Assembly: GCA_019241285.1 (NCBI GenBank)
Contig: JAFAXD010000468.1
Coordinates: 1-55,804, forward strand
Reading direction: 5' to 3'
Length of the DNA stretch: 55,804 bases
From: Xanthobacteraceae bacterium
GTDB taxonomy: Bacteria; Pseudomonadota; Alphaproteobacteria; Rhizobiales; Xanthobacteraceae
A program made the position numbers and the translations under genes. Positions within the stretch are counted from its first letter, which is position 1. Each line of letters starts with the position of its first letter. This document shows positions 10,096 to 19,191 of the stretch, in pieces. The notes below the pieces were generated by a model, which did not search any database, was not told the DNA's origin, and worked only from the letters and a program-made list of their open reading frames with translations.

Positions 10096-10509
10096 TCAGG
10101 CGGGACCGCAAGGCTCGGTGCCCATCTCCGCGGGCACCGAGACTTCGACCAATTCGAGGTCGTCGGACGTGGCAATCTCCTGATGCGGCAGCCCCCCTGG
10201 AATCATCACGCTGTCGCCAACGCCAAACCGTTCCTTGCGACCACCGGCAAACTCGAGATCGACCCAACCCCTGAGGATGTAAACAAACTGCATGTCACAG
10301 GTGTGGTAATGCCAGCCGGTTGCGCGATCCATGGCCGACTTTGCCGACGTCACCTGGGCTCGCATCTTCCCGTTGGTGGCCTCGGTGACTCCGAGGTCGC
10401 GATATTGGAAGAAATGACGTCGACCAGGGACATAGTGAGCCTCCTTGGCCGACGATATGGCGAGCTTCATCCCCTCTGCCGGTCGCATGAGTGTCGTTGC
10501 ATCACTCAT
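10096..10509 (-). CDS. cupin domain-containing protein
   Basis: WHYHTCDMQFVYILRGWVDLEFAGGRKERFGVGDSVMIPGGLPHQEIATSDDLELVEVSVPAE; start MSDATTLMRPAEG. Confidence 0.8.
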   Translation of the reverse strand: MSDATTLMRPAEGMKLAISSAKEAHYVPGRRHFFQYRDLGVTEATNGKMRAQVTSAKSAMDRATGWHYHTCDMQFVYILRGWVDLEFAGGRKERFGVGDSVMIPGGLPHQEIATSDDLELVEVSVPAEMGTEPCGPA

Positions 10510-10776
10510 CAGGATCTCCTTAGCTGTCTCTGACGGGCTCTCTTTGACGAGGCTCGATTTGCTCGATGTGGACCGTGGCTGCTCAAAGTTCAGTTTATAG
10601 AGCTTCCGCCGCTTTGGCATCGTTGAATTCGGCATCCTATGATTGCATTAAGTTCGCGCCTCGCGGCGGCGCGGAGGGCCGGCGGCTACTGAAATCCGAT
10701 TTGGTCACGATGTCGCCACCAGTTGCTAGCCGGATCTGCCCACAACAAGCTTGCTGACTTCAAAGCTCCCTGGACC

Positions 10777-11382
10777 TCATTGCCAGCGAGACAAAATCGT
10801 CTCGGCATCGGCCGTCTCGATCTGCTCCGAAAAGCGCGTGTGGTACAAGCGCATGAGCATGTCATGACCTTCGTCTGACGAACTGCACAGCGCGTCGCGA
10901 ACCACAATGACGCGATATCCGATGTCGACTGCCCCGAGAACTGTAGCCAGCACGCATACGTCGGTTTCCGATCCGGAGACGATCAACGCATCGGCTTGCC
11001 GTTCCTGCAGATGGGCGAGCAAGCGGGGCTCGGCAAAGCCGGAATAGCGGCTCTTGTCGATAACAGTCGCCGGGGGACAAAGGGCTGCCAACGGCGGCAT
11101 CAGGTCTAACAGGCGTAGATCGAGGTGCGCGCGGGTCGCGGCTCGCCAGCGCGTATAATAGCGTTGCCACATGCCCGGCATTTGCTCCGGCCGCTCGGGC
11201 GGAATAAATCGAGTGAACACGCTGCGCTCCGGATGGAGACGCGTCAAAGCGGTGATCACAGGTAGAACTCGCTCCATCCATGGAGATGGCCAGAGACCGT
11301 CGGCGGAGAAGATCCGTTGCACGTCCACGCAAAGATGCACACTTCGCTCAGTCAATGGAAAAGGTGCCAATTGATTGGCCAT
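10777..11382 (-). CDS. cysteine hydrolase (isochorismatase-like family)
   Basis: HLCVDVQRIFSADGLWPSPWM...VIDKSRYSGFAEPRLLAHLQERQADALIVSGSETDVCVLATVLGAVDIGYRVIVVRDALCSS. Confidence 0.9.
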   Translation of the reverse strand: MANQLAPFPLTERSVHLCVDVQRIFSADGLWPSPWMERVLPVITALTRLHPERSVFTRFIPPERPEQMPGMWQRYYTRWRAATRAHLDLRLLDLMPPLAALCPPATVIDKSRYSGFAEPRLLAHLQERQADALIVSGSETDVCVLATVLGAVDIGYRVIVVRDALCSSSDEGHDMLMRLYHTRFSEQIETADAETILSRWQ

Positions 11383-11470
11383 TGGACAATCAGCTCAACA
11401 TCACTCGTGACAAATTCTTCAGCGCGCGGGAGACTAATGCCGCTGCGCCCGGTCGATCACCGATTGTCGA

Positions 11471-11890
11471 TCACCTACGCCCGCGAGCCGCTTTCTTTTT
11501 GGTCCCGCCTTTGCGAGGCGTTGTTCTCGTCGCCGCTGCCGTCTTGCTTCTATTCGGCTTGCTCCCAGTTCTTTTTTTCCCGGTGTCTTGCGTTTTGGCC
11601 CGGCGGGGCGTGGCAACGCGTTCGCTTGTGCGGGACCGTTTCTTCATCGGCTTCCGTCCCGACGGCGTCGTATCCGTCGATAGTGCCTGCGAGACGCGCG
11701 GTGCAGCCTCATCGGCTTTCTTCTGGCCGCTGCCTAGCGCGTCCGATACTCGTCCGAGCACGACGCCTGCGGCAGCAGAGGCGGCTGCACCAAGTGCGTC
11801 AGTCGCCACGTCCTTGACGCCTTCGGCGCCAACCTTCGCGGCTTTCACAACGGTCTTTTGCGCCGCATCCAAAATAGTTCGCTTGGCCAT
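11471..11890 (-). CDS. Ala/Lys/Arg-rich protein with histone-H1-like basic C-terminus
   Basis: MAKRTILDAAQKTVVKAAKVGAEGVKDVATDALGAAASAAAG...KKRTGSKPNRSKTAAATRTTPRKGGTKKKAARGRR. Confidence 0.6.
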   Translation of the reverse strand: MAKRTILDAAQKTVVKAAKVGAEGVKDVATDALGAAASAAAGVVLGRVSDALGSGQKKADEAAPRVSQALSTDTTPSGRKPMKKRSRTSERVATPRRAKTQDTGKKRTGSKPNRSKTAAATRTTPRKGGTKKKAARGRR

Positions 11891-12175
11891 GTGCAATTTC
11901 CTCCAGCACGGCAATCCAACAGCGTACCTCGGGCGGCAGCGGACGATGCTCGAGCCGACGCCGCAGGGCACTCTGGTCGACGGTAATTACGCGCGACCAG
12001 ACCCATTGGTTCCATGGTGAGGCGATTTGCGGGAGTTTTTGGGCAACCGCTGGTCCGACGGAGGCGCGCGTCAGGCTTAGGCGGGATGGTGGAGGTGAGA
12101 TCGAACACGTGCGGGCCGGCGCCCGCGAGCGGTTTGGCCAGGGTGCGATAGCCGACGCTCGCAGGCGCCCAAAGT

Positions 12176-12862
12176 TCAGGCCGCTTTCTCTTTCATGTGC
12201 GGGAACATCGCTGCGAAGGCAACCTCATCCATCTCGGTCTTGAACTTGTGTTTGTCCTTAAGGGCGGCAGCCCGCTGTGCCGCCGGCCGGGCGCTGATCT
12301 CGTCCACCAGGCGCTTGAGATTTGGAAGCTTGGCCCAGGCATTCTCGCCCAGGACGTTCGGCACGAGCCGCGCCCAGCCCCAAACCGCCATATCGACGAT
12401 AGTGTACGTGTCGCCCAGCATGTATTTCCGGTCCGCGAGGCGATCGTTGAGAATTTTGAAATGTCGCTGCGCCTCGAAGGCGTAGCGGTTGATTGCGTAG
12501 GGCAGTTTCTCCGGTGCGTATGCGTTGAAATGGACGGACTGGCCCGCATAGGGGCCCACCCCGGAAGCGACGAACATCAGCCATGACAACAATTCACCGC
12601 GGGACTTGGACGTATTCTCGGGAAGGAATTTTCCGGTTTTCTCGGCGAGGTAGAGCAGGATCGCGTTGCTGTCGAAGACCACCGCGCCATCGTCGACGAT
12701 TGCAGGCACTTTCGCGTTCGGATTGATCGCGAGATACTCCGGCTTGTGCTGTTCGCCTTTGCGTGTGTCCACCGGGATGGGGTCGTAGGGAAGTCCGGAT
12801 TCTTCGAGGAAGAGCGCGACCTTCGTCGGATTGGGGGCTCCGCTGTAATAGAACTTCAACAT
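12176..12862 (-). CDS. glutathione S-transferase family protein
   Basis: MLKFYYSGAPNPTKVALFLEESGLPYDPIPVDTRKGEQHKPEYLAINPNAKVPAIVDDGAVVFDSNAILLYLAEKTGKF. Confidence 0.95.
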   Translation of the reverse strand: MLKFYYSGAPNPTKVALFLEESGLPYDPIPVDTRKGEQHKPEYLAINPNAKVPAIVDDGAVVFDSNAILLYLAEKTGKFLPENTSKSRGELLSWLMFVASGVGPYAGQSVHFNAYAPEKLPYAINRYAFEAQRHFKILNDRLADRKYMLGDTYTIVDMAVWGWARLVPNVLGENAWAKLPNLKRLVDEISARPAAQRAAALKDKHKFKTEMDEVAFAAMFPHMKEKAA

Positions 12863-13029
12863 GAATGCATTCCTCCTGGCGGTGGACGGGTGGCGAGTCT
12901 ATCCAAGCTCGTTGCCGCTTGAAACCCTCAGAACATTCCAAAATTGCAAGGAACGATGGATCGGCGCGAAACGGAGGCTTGCGGCTCACGACCGTCTCCC
13001 TAGCGGCCGTTCAGCACTGGCCCTGACGC

Positions 13030-13443
13030 TCAAGAGTTCGAAGCCGGCTGGGTTGGTTGTCTTTGAACATTGCGAAAGCGATCAGACGCTGTCGATAGCC
13101 AAGTTTCGAATTCGGATTTCACGAAATATATCGGCGGAAACGACAACTCTTCTCCGGGCAGGATGGCTACACCTTCCCAATCCTTCGCCGAAAGTCGTAG
13201 TTGCTCTCCCGTGTACAGATCCCGCTGGTAGGCGTTCAAGGCGCCGTGTCTGAGTTCAGTTCGCAGGACAAGATCCACTCGCTTGCGCGTGCTTTCCCAC
13301 TGATCCATTGCGCTGTCCGATTCGGTACCCTCATTGAGCATCGCCCGCAATTCGGCAGCCCGAGGATCCATATCGAAAAGGCGCTCAAAAGCCTCGTCAT
13401 AGCGGATCCCGTTCGTGGGAATATAGTCGCTGATCTCAGCCAT
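13030..13443 (-). CDS. hypothetical protein
   Basis: 137-aa ORF of ordinary soluble-protein composition; no domain recognised. Confidence 0.45.
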   Translation of the reverse strand: MAEISDYIPTNGIRYDEAFERLFDMDPRAAELRAMLNEGTESDSAMDQWESTRKRVDLVLRTELRHGALNAYQRDLYTGEQLRLSAKDWEGVAILPGEELSFPPIYFVKSEFETWLSTASDRFRNVQRQPTQPASNS

Positions 13444-13555
13444 TTGCTCCCTCGTCGCAATGCCACGCCGGCCGGCCGTGCAGCTCTCAGGACCCGAGCT
13501 CGCAAATTGCCGATTACGGCGGCGTCCCGGGATGACACCCCCCGCGAGGTCACGT

Positions 13556-13672
13556 CTTAGATGACGCCAATGCCATAGATGACCTCGCTACGCCATACAT
13601 GACACCCACGTCGGCGAGGTCTGATACTTAGATGACACCCTGCACATAGATGACACTCTACACATAGATGAC
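13556..13672. repeat. cluster of six degenerate CATAGATGAC-type repeats (starts 13556, 13574, 13594, 13627, 13645, 13663)
   Basis: Read directly: cttagatgac, catagatgac, catacatgac, cttagatgac, catagatgac, catagatgac; start-to-start spacing mostly 18 bp. Confidence 0.85.
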
Positions 13673-13807
13673 AGCGATGCGCACGGATGGTGCTGAATGC
13701 GATCCGCAAGTCGACAGGCGTGCGCTTTCTCTGATTCACAAAGTCAAACAGCCCGGCGCAGCCGTGCGGCTCGCCGAGACGGATTCATCAGTTTTGCAAA
13801 TTGATTG

Positions 13808-14068
13808 TCAAATATTTCGTGTCGGCGTGGGCGCTATCTCGAGTGGCGAGCGTATGATCCGTGGATCGATTCCGCACAGACCGGCCGATCGCAATCGAAT
13901 AGGATTTCGCTCACCCGCGCGAGCAGCCTTGAGAATACGAAAGGCGATCTGAACCTTCAGCGCAGATGTTCTCGCCTCAACGGGAATGCTTTGTTCGGCT
14001 TCGACCAAGACTCGTTTCAACAGCGCAAGCGTGTCTGGATCGAAATTCGCTTCGATTTGCTCTGCCAT
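13808..14068 (-). CDS. hypothetical protein
   Basis: 86-aa ORF MAEQIEANFDPDTLALLKRVLVEAEQSIPVEARTSALKVQIAFRILKAARAGE... Confidence 0.5.
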   Translation of the reverse strand: MAEQIEANFDPDTLALLKRVLVEAEQSIPVEARTSALKVQIAFRILKAARAGERNPIRLRSAGLCGIDPRIIRSPLEIAPTPTRNI

Positions 14069-14161
14069 TTTGTCTCGTTCGGTTGGTTAGATTAAAAGAC
14101 GTTAGGAGCTTTTGGCTGCGTAGAGATTGCGGGTAGGTGAAATTTTATTAACGTCCTCGGG

Positions 14162-14227
14162 CGAGCCTTGGCTTCTCGTGCGTGAGATTGCTCGAATTGT
14201 GTGCGCTTTCGAACCAATGCCGAAGCT
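14162..14227 (+). repeat. left copy of a 66-bp imperfect direct repeat (partner 24778-24843)
   Basis: cgagccttggcttctcgtgcgtgagattgctcgaattgtgtgcgctttcgaaccaatgccgaagct; 61/66 identical to partner by eye, including a 28-bp exact core. Confidence 0.9.
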
Positions 14228-14252
14228 GGACCGAAGAATTGCGACCCGCTGT

Positions 14253-14299
14253 CATAGATGACGCTGCTCGCATAGATGACGTGCCTTCGCATAGGTGAC
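14253..14299. repeat. second cluster of the CATAGATGAC-type repeat (three copies: 14253, 14271, 14290)
   Basis: catagatgac, catagatgac, cataggtgac at 18-19 bp spacing, same orientation as the 13556-13672 cluster. Confidence 0.85.
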
Positions 14300-14600
14300 G
14301 TCGTGCATTTCGTGTCTCGACCAGCGGCTCGAGAAGGGGATTGCAGGAACCCCGATGCGGAGCCGCGGCGACGTTTTTCGTAAGGCAGCATTTTTGCGAA
14401 AGATCATTTGGCCGTTGCCCGTGGCGATAGCGCGGCAGAACTGCGGCTCATCGGAAAATTACTCATCAGTTTTGCGTGAATCTTGTCAAACGCTTTCTCA
14501 CCAAGAATTGGATTGCCTCCGCTCGAGACGCTGTCACGCGTGGGTCGAGCGGACGTTTATCTATGTGATGCGGAAACAGCTTGCTTTCTTGGTGGAAAAG

Positions 14601-14608
14601 TCTATTAA
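14601..14608 (+). promoter_or_regulatory. candidate shared motif TCTATTAA upstream of acyl-CoA dehydrogenase-like gene
   Basis: ggaaaagTCTATTAAAAAAGTATACGATTG, 30 nt upstream of ATG 14631; similar sites at 15829, 28184 and 33790. Confidence 0.35.
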
Positions 14609-14630
14609 AAAAGTATACGATTGCTCGATC

Positions 14631-15806
14631 ATGACCGTCATCACCACCAAAATCGACCGACAAGACCCGTTCGTCGGGGTCGTGGACGCCTTCGCGGCCG
14701 GCGCAGAAAAGCATGACCGGCTCGGGACCGTGGCGCACGAGAGCCTTCACGTCGCGGCGCGCGCCGGTTTGCAAACTCTCACAGTGCCGCGCGCGATGGG
14801 CGGCTTGGGGGCGGGGCTCGCGGAAACGGCCAGCGTGGCGCGGCGCCTGGGCGCGGCCGATCCCGCAGCAACCTTGATCCTCGCCATGACCTGGATCCAG
14901 CATGCACACGTCGCAATGGAACGGCGGTGGCCTGAGCGGGTCTATCGCGAGGTCGTGCGAGACGCGTTCGCCGGACGCGGGTTGCTCAATGCGTTGCGCG
15001 TTGAACCTGAACTTGGGACGGTCATGCGCGGCGGCATTCCAGCCTCGACTGCACGCGCTACGCCGGAAGGATGGCGTCTGAGCGGACGCAAGATCTACTC
15101 AACCGGCGCCTCGGTTCTCAACTGGTACAATGTGTTCGCGCGCACGGACAGCGACAACCCGCAAGTCGGCTATTTCCTGGTACGCGCCGGAACGCCGGGC
15201 ACACGTATCGAGGCGGCGTGGGACCATCTGGGAATGCGCGCCAGCGACAGCCATGATGTCGTGTTCGAAGACGCGCTGGTGCCGAAAGATTATGCAGTCG
15301 ATGTCCGGCCGGCGAGCGCATGGAGACAAGTGCCCCCGCTGCACGCCGCCTGGTTTTCGCTCACCGTATCGGCGATCTATCTGGGCATTGCCGATGCGGC
15401 GCGGGACTGGCTGATCGGATTTCTGCGTTCGCGGACGCCGACCAATCTCGGCCGGCCATTGGCAACGCTCGAGCGTATGCAAGTCGCGATTGGCGAGATT
15501 GAGGCGCTGCGCACCACCGCCGCAACAATGTTGGCCTCCACCGCGCGCAAGGCGGATACCACTCCCGCCGAGCTGAGCCCCGAAGAGCCGGGGTTGGTCA
15601 AGCACCTCGTCTCCGAGAGCGCGATTGAAATCGTGCAGAAGGCGAGTGCATTGATCGGCAATCCGGCGCTGACGCGCGCGCATCCGCTCGAACGGCATTT
15701 GCGGGATGTTCTGTGCGCCCGAGTCCACTCACCACAGAGCGACAGCGTCTTGAAAGCAGCAGGAATCGCGGCGCTAGGACCATTTGTAGAATCCGTTGCT
15801 CGGTAA
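14631..15806 (+). CDS. acyl-CoA dehydrogenase family protein (DszC/SfnB-like flavin monooxygenase fold)
   Basis: Start MTVITTKIDRQDPF within ORF 14295-15806; LTVPRAMGGLGAGLAETASVARRLGAADPAATLILAM, GWRLSGRKIYSTGASVLNWYNVFART. Confidence 0.85.
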   Translation: MTVITTKIDRQDPFVGVVDAFAAGAEKHDRLGTVAHESLHVAARAGLQTLTVPRAMGGLGAGLAETASVARRLGAADPAATLILAMTWIQHAHVAMERRWPERVYREVVRDAFAGRGLLNALRVEPELGTVMRGGIPASTARATPEGWRLSGRKIYSTGASVLNWYNVFARTDSDNPQVGYFLVRAGTPGTRIEAAWDHLGMRASDSHDVVFEDALVPKDYAVDVRPASAWRQVPPLHAAWFSLTVSAIYLGIADAARDWLIGFLRSRTPTNLGRPLATLERMQVAIGEIEALRTTAATMLASTARKADTTPAELSPEEPGLVKHLVSESAIEIVQKASALIGNPALTRAHPLERHLRDVLCARVHSPQSDSVLKAAGIAALGPFVESVAR

Positions 15807-15828
15807 GACCTCGTTTATGCGATTATAA

Positions 15829-15836
15829 TCTATTGA
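15829..15836 (+). promoter_or_regulatory. candidate shared motif TCTATTGA in AT-rich spacer upstream of the LLM monooxygenase
   Basis: gattataaTCTATTGACTTAATATACTATTGTCGG between 15806 and 15916. Confidence 0.35.
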
Positions 15837-15915
15837 CTTAATATACTATTGTCGGCCAAATCGACAGCGTCACAAACGGTTTACCGGCACCCCAGCGGAG
15901 CTGCAGGCCAGCATC

Positions 15916-17007
15916 ATGTCAGTCGAATTCATTGGCTACGTTCCGTCGCGCCATTCCTCCGAGATCTTTCCTCCGGCGGGCGCCGTCGTCGATCGCGCCT
16001 ATATCGAGGCCAGCGCTCGGGCGCATGAAGCGGCGGGGTTTGATCGCGCCCTCGTGGCATTTCATTCGACGAGCCCGGAAAGTCTGCTGATTGCCGCCTA
16101 TGCGGCTTGGGCTGCACCTGCGCTCGGCGTCATGATCGCGCACCGGCCGGGCTTCACCACGCCAACCTTGGCGGCGCGCCAATTCGCGACGCTTGATCAG
16201 CTGACCGGCGGCCGGACCGCGATCCACATTATCAGCGGCGGCAACGATGCCGAGCAGCGCCAGGATGGTGATTATCTCAGCCATGATGAGCGTTACGCGC
16301 GCACCGACGAATACCTCGATGTTCTGCGCGCGATCTGGACCAGTCGCGAACCCATTGACCACGTCGGCCACTACTACCGGTTCGATCGCGCCTTCGCCGA
16401 GGTCAAGTCGGTCCAGCAACCACATATCCCGGTGTTCTTTGGCGGCTCGTCGGACGCCGCAATTGCGGTCGCAGGCAAGCATGCCGACGTCTATGCGCTA
16501 TGGGGCGAGCCGCTGGCCGAAGTGCGCGATACCATCGCGCGGGTGCGCGCGGCGGCAGCGGCTTACGGACGATATCCCCGGTTCAGCGTTTCATTCCGCC
16601 CGATCCTTGGCGAAACCGAAGCGAAGGCCTGGGTTCGCGCGGAGGCGATTCTTGCGCGCGTGCGCGAGGTCCGTGCAAGTGCCGGGCTCGGTGCACCGGC
16701 CAAACCTGCCAATATCGGTTCACAGCGGTTGCTGGCGGCGGCTGCCCAAGGACGCCGCCTCGACAAACGCCTGTGGACTGCGGTTGCGGCAGAGACCGGC
16801 GCGCGGGGCAACACGACAGCGCTGGTCGGTACGCCGGACCAAGTCGCCGACGCGTTGCTCGATTACTACGAACTCGGCGTCAGCACATTCCTCATTCGCG
16901 GCTTTGATCCACTTGCCGACGCCGCCGAATACGGCCGCGACTTAATCCCTCTCACACGCAAGCGCGTAGCGGAGCGCATCCGCAGGTCCGCGCACGCCGC
17001 CGAGTAA
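15916..17007 (+). CDS. LLM class flavin-dependent oxidoreductase, SsuD-like (alkanesulfonate monooxygenase family)
   Basis: ALGVMIAHRPGFTTPTLAARQFATLDQLTGGRTAIHIISGGNDAEQRQDGDYLSHDERYARTDEYLDVLRAIW; HIPVFFGGSSDAAI. Confidence 0.9.
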   Translation: MSVEFIGYVPSRHSSEIFPPAGAVVDRAYIEASARAHEAAGFDRALVAFHSTSPESLLIAAYAAWAAPALGVMIAHRPGFTTPTLAARQFATLDQLTGGRTAIHIISGGNDAEQRQDGDYLSHDERYARTDEYLDVLRAIWTSREPIDHVGHYYRFDRAFAEVKSVQQPHIPVFFGGSSDAAIAVAGKHADVYALWGEPLAEVRDTIARVRAAAAAYGRYPRFSVSFRPILGETEAKAWVRAEAILARVREVRASAGLGAPAKPANIGSQRLLAAAAQGRRLDKRLWTAVAAETGARGNTTALVGTPDQVADALLDYYELGVSTFLIRGFDPLADAAEYGRDLIPLTRKRVAERIRRSAHAAE

Positions 17008-17034
17008 TTGCATCTGACGCAAGGAGTTCATTCA

Positions 17035-18156
17035 ATGGCCAGCGACTCCAATCTATTGCCTGCCGACGACACGCCCCATTCGCGCCCCTCGCGTCGGGCA
17101 CTGCTCGCGGGCGCCGGTGCGCTTAGTTTCGCGGCCCCATTCGGGTTGTTTCACGCGGCGAATGCGTTGACGGGCCTCGGGAGCAGGAGCTCTAGCTTTC
17201 CTGGGGGCGGGGACGACTTCCCGATCTGCCGGGTCGCCGCGACGAGCGCCGTCAATGAAGGTCCTGCGCGCTCCCTCAAGCTTGCCTGGAACGCGACCGC
17301 TATCTGCACGTCCGCCGCGCCAGTCGCCAAAGAGCGCGGCATCTTTGCCCGGCATGGGCTCGACGTCGAGTTCGTCAATTTCGGCGGCTCCACGGAGCAA
17401 CTGCTCGAGGCCATTGCCACCGGCAAGGCGGACGCCGGCATCGGCATGGCGTTGCGCTGGCTCAAGCCGCTCGAGCAAGGTTTTGATGTGCGCATTACCG
17501 CCGGCGTTCACGGTGGCTGCATGCGAGTGCTGGGGTCCAAGGCGGCAGGAATCAACAGCCTCGAGGATTTGAAGGGCAAGACCATCGCGATCAGCGATCA
17601 GGCGAGCCCGACCAAGAATTTCTTCTCCATCCTGTTGCTCAAGCGCGGCATTGATCCGGAGAGCATCCAATGGCGGCAATATCCGTCGAACCTATTGGCA
17701 CTCGCAGTCGACAAGGGCGAAGCGCAAGCGCTGGCTGACGCCGATCCGCTCACGTTCCTGTGGCTCAAGGAAGGCAAGCTCAACGAACTCGCCACCAACC
17801 TGTCGGGTGAATATGCGAGCCGGACCTGCTGCGTCCTGGCGATCCGCGGCAGCCTGATCCGGGATGACAAGCAGGTTGCCGCTGCGCTCACCCATGCGGT
17901 TCTGGAGGCCGGCGATCACGTGGCGCACCAGCCGGAAGATGCCGCCGCGGTGTTCTCGGCTTACGGCGGCAAGGGATCGGTCGAGGACCTCGCCGCCATG
18001 CTCAGGAGCCACACGCACCATGACCATCCGGTCGGCTCCGACCTCAAACAACAAATCGCGCTCTATGCCGATGAGCTCAAGTTGGTGAACGTGTTCAAAC
18101 CCAGCACCAATACGGCGAAATTCGCTGAGCGCGTCTACGCCGACGTGCTGAGCTGA
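17035..18156 (+). CDS. ABC transporter substrate-binding protein (NMT1/SsuA-like), putative Tat signal
   Basis: SRRALLAGAGALSFAAP leader; ERGIFARHGLDVEFVNFGGSTEQLLEAIATGKADAGIGMALRWLKPLEQGFDVRITAGVHGGC. Confidence 0.85.
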   Translation: MASDSNLLPADDTPHSRPSRRALLAGAGALSFAAPFGLFHAANALTGLGSRSSSFPGGGDDFPICRVAATSAVNEGPARSLKLAWNATAICTSAAPVAKERGIFARHGLDVEFVNFGGSTEQLLEAIATGKADAGIGMALRWLKPLEQGFDVRITAGVHGGCMRVLGSKAAGINSLEDLKGKTIAISDQASPTKNFFSILLLKRGIDPESIQWRQYPSNLLALAVDKGEAQALADADPLTFLWLKEGKLNELATNLSGEYASRTCCVLAIRGSLIRDDKQVAAALTHAVLEAGDHVAHQPEDAAAVFSAYGGKGSVEDLAAMLRSHTHHDHPVGSDLKQQIALYADELKLVNVFKPSTNTAKFAERVYADVLS

Positions 18157-18174
18157 GCGGCGCGCGGACAAACG

Positions 18175-19191
18175 ATGAGTACCGTTGCGAATGAGGTCCC
18201 GGTCACGTCACGCGCCAAGATCGGGGCGTCGCAAGGGTTCGCCCGGCCTTCGATCACGATCGTGGTGGCGAGCGCCGCTTGGCTCGCGGTGGCTGCGGTC
18301 GTGCGGTTCTGGCCGGATACGCCGGACAGCGATTGGGCTCACACCGGCGATCTGGCCATCATCCTCGCCGCATTCGGCGGGGCACTGGCGGTCGCCGGAT
18401 TGCTGAGCTCCGCGTTCGTCCCCGTCATGCAACGGGTACGCCGGATTGCTCCATGGCTGATCGTGCTCGCTGTGTTCATCGGTGTTTGGGAAATCGTGAC
18501 GGCGAAGCTCGCCTTGCTGCCGCTGCCGTTCTTTCCGCCGCCGCAGGCGGTCCTTGAGGTGTTCATCGACGATTGGTCCAAGCTCGGGGCTAGCACGCTC
18601 GCATCATTGCGCTTGCTGGCCGGCGGTTATCTGATCGGTGCCGCCATCGGCTTTACGGCCGGGGTCGTTATTGGTTGGTCGCCCGCCTTCGGCTACTGGA
18701 TCCACCCGATTTTACGTTTCATCGGGCCGCTGCCAGCGACCGCATGGCTCCCGCTCGCGTTCTTCATCTTTCCCTCGAGTCTCAGCGCCAGCACGTTCCT
18801 GATCGCGCTCGCTACCGGTTTTCCGGTCACGGTGCTCACCTGGTCAGGCGTCGCGAGCGTGTCCACGGCCTACTACGATGTCGCGCGGACGCTGGGCGCC
18901 AGCAAAGCGTTTCTGGTGTTCAAGGTCGCCATCCCGGCGGCGATGCCGCATGTGTTTGTGGGATTGTTCATGGGGCTCGGCAATTCCTTCGCCGTGCTGG
19001 TCGTGGCCGAGATGCTGGGCGTCAAGTCGGGTCTAGGCTGGTACCTGCAATGGGCGCAGGGCTGGGCCGCCTACGCCAACATGTACGCAGCGCTGCTGGT
19101 GATGGCGCTCGCCTGCTCCGGATTGATCACGTTGCTGTTCCGGTTCCGCGATCACCTCCTCGCCTGGCAGAGGGGATTGGTTCGATGGTAG
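18175..19191 (+). CDS. ABC transporter permease (SsuC/TauC type) with extended hydrophobic N-terminus
   Basis: GGYLIGAAIGFTAGVVIGWSPAFGYWIHPILRFIGPLPATAWLPLAFFIFP; DVARTLGASKAFLVFKVAIPAAMPHVFVGLFMG. Confidence 0.88.
   Translation: MSTVANEVPVTSRAKIGASQGFARPSITIVVASAAWLAVAAVVRFWPDTPDSDWAHTGDLAIILAAFGGALAVAGLLSSAFVPVMQRVRRIAPWLIVLAVFIGVWEIVTAKLALLPLPFFPPPQAVLEVFIDDWSKLGASTLASLRLLAGGYLIGAAIGFTAGVVIGWSPAFGYWIHPILRFIGPLPATAWLPLAFFIFPSSLSASTFLIALATGFPVTVLTWSGVASVSTAYYDVARTLGASKAFLVFKVAIPAAMPHVFVGLFMGLGNSFAVLVVAEMLGVKSGLGWYLQWAQGWAAYANMYAALLVMALACSGLITLLFRFRDHLLAWQRGLVRW

Noticed and set aside
13556-13672. CRISPR array
   Set aside because: The repeat core is only ~10 bp with ~8-bp spacers and degenerate copies, and no cas genes are nearby; not CRISPR architecture.
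14295-14630. N-terminal 112-aa extension of the acyl-CoA-dehydrogenase-like ORF
   Set aside because: Overlaps the CATAGATGAC repeats and the AT-rich promoter-like region, and has no family-like sequence; the start at 14631 is preferred.
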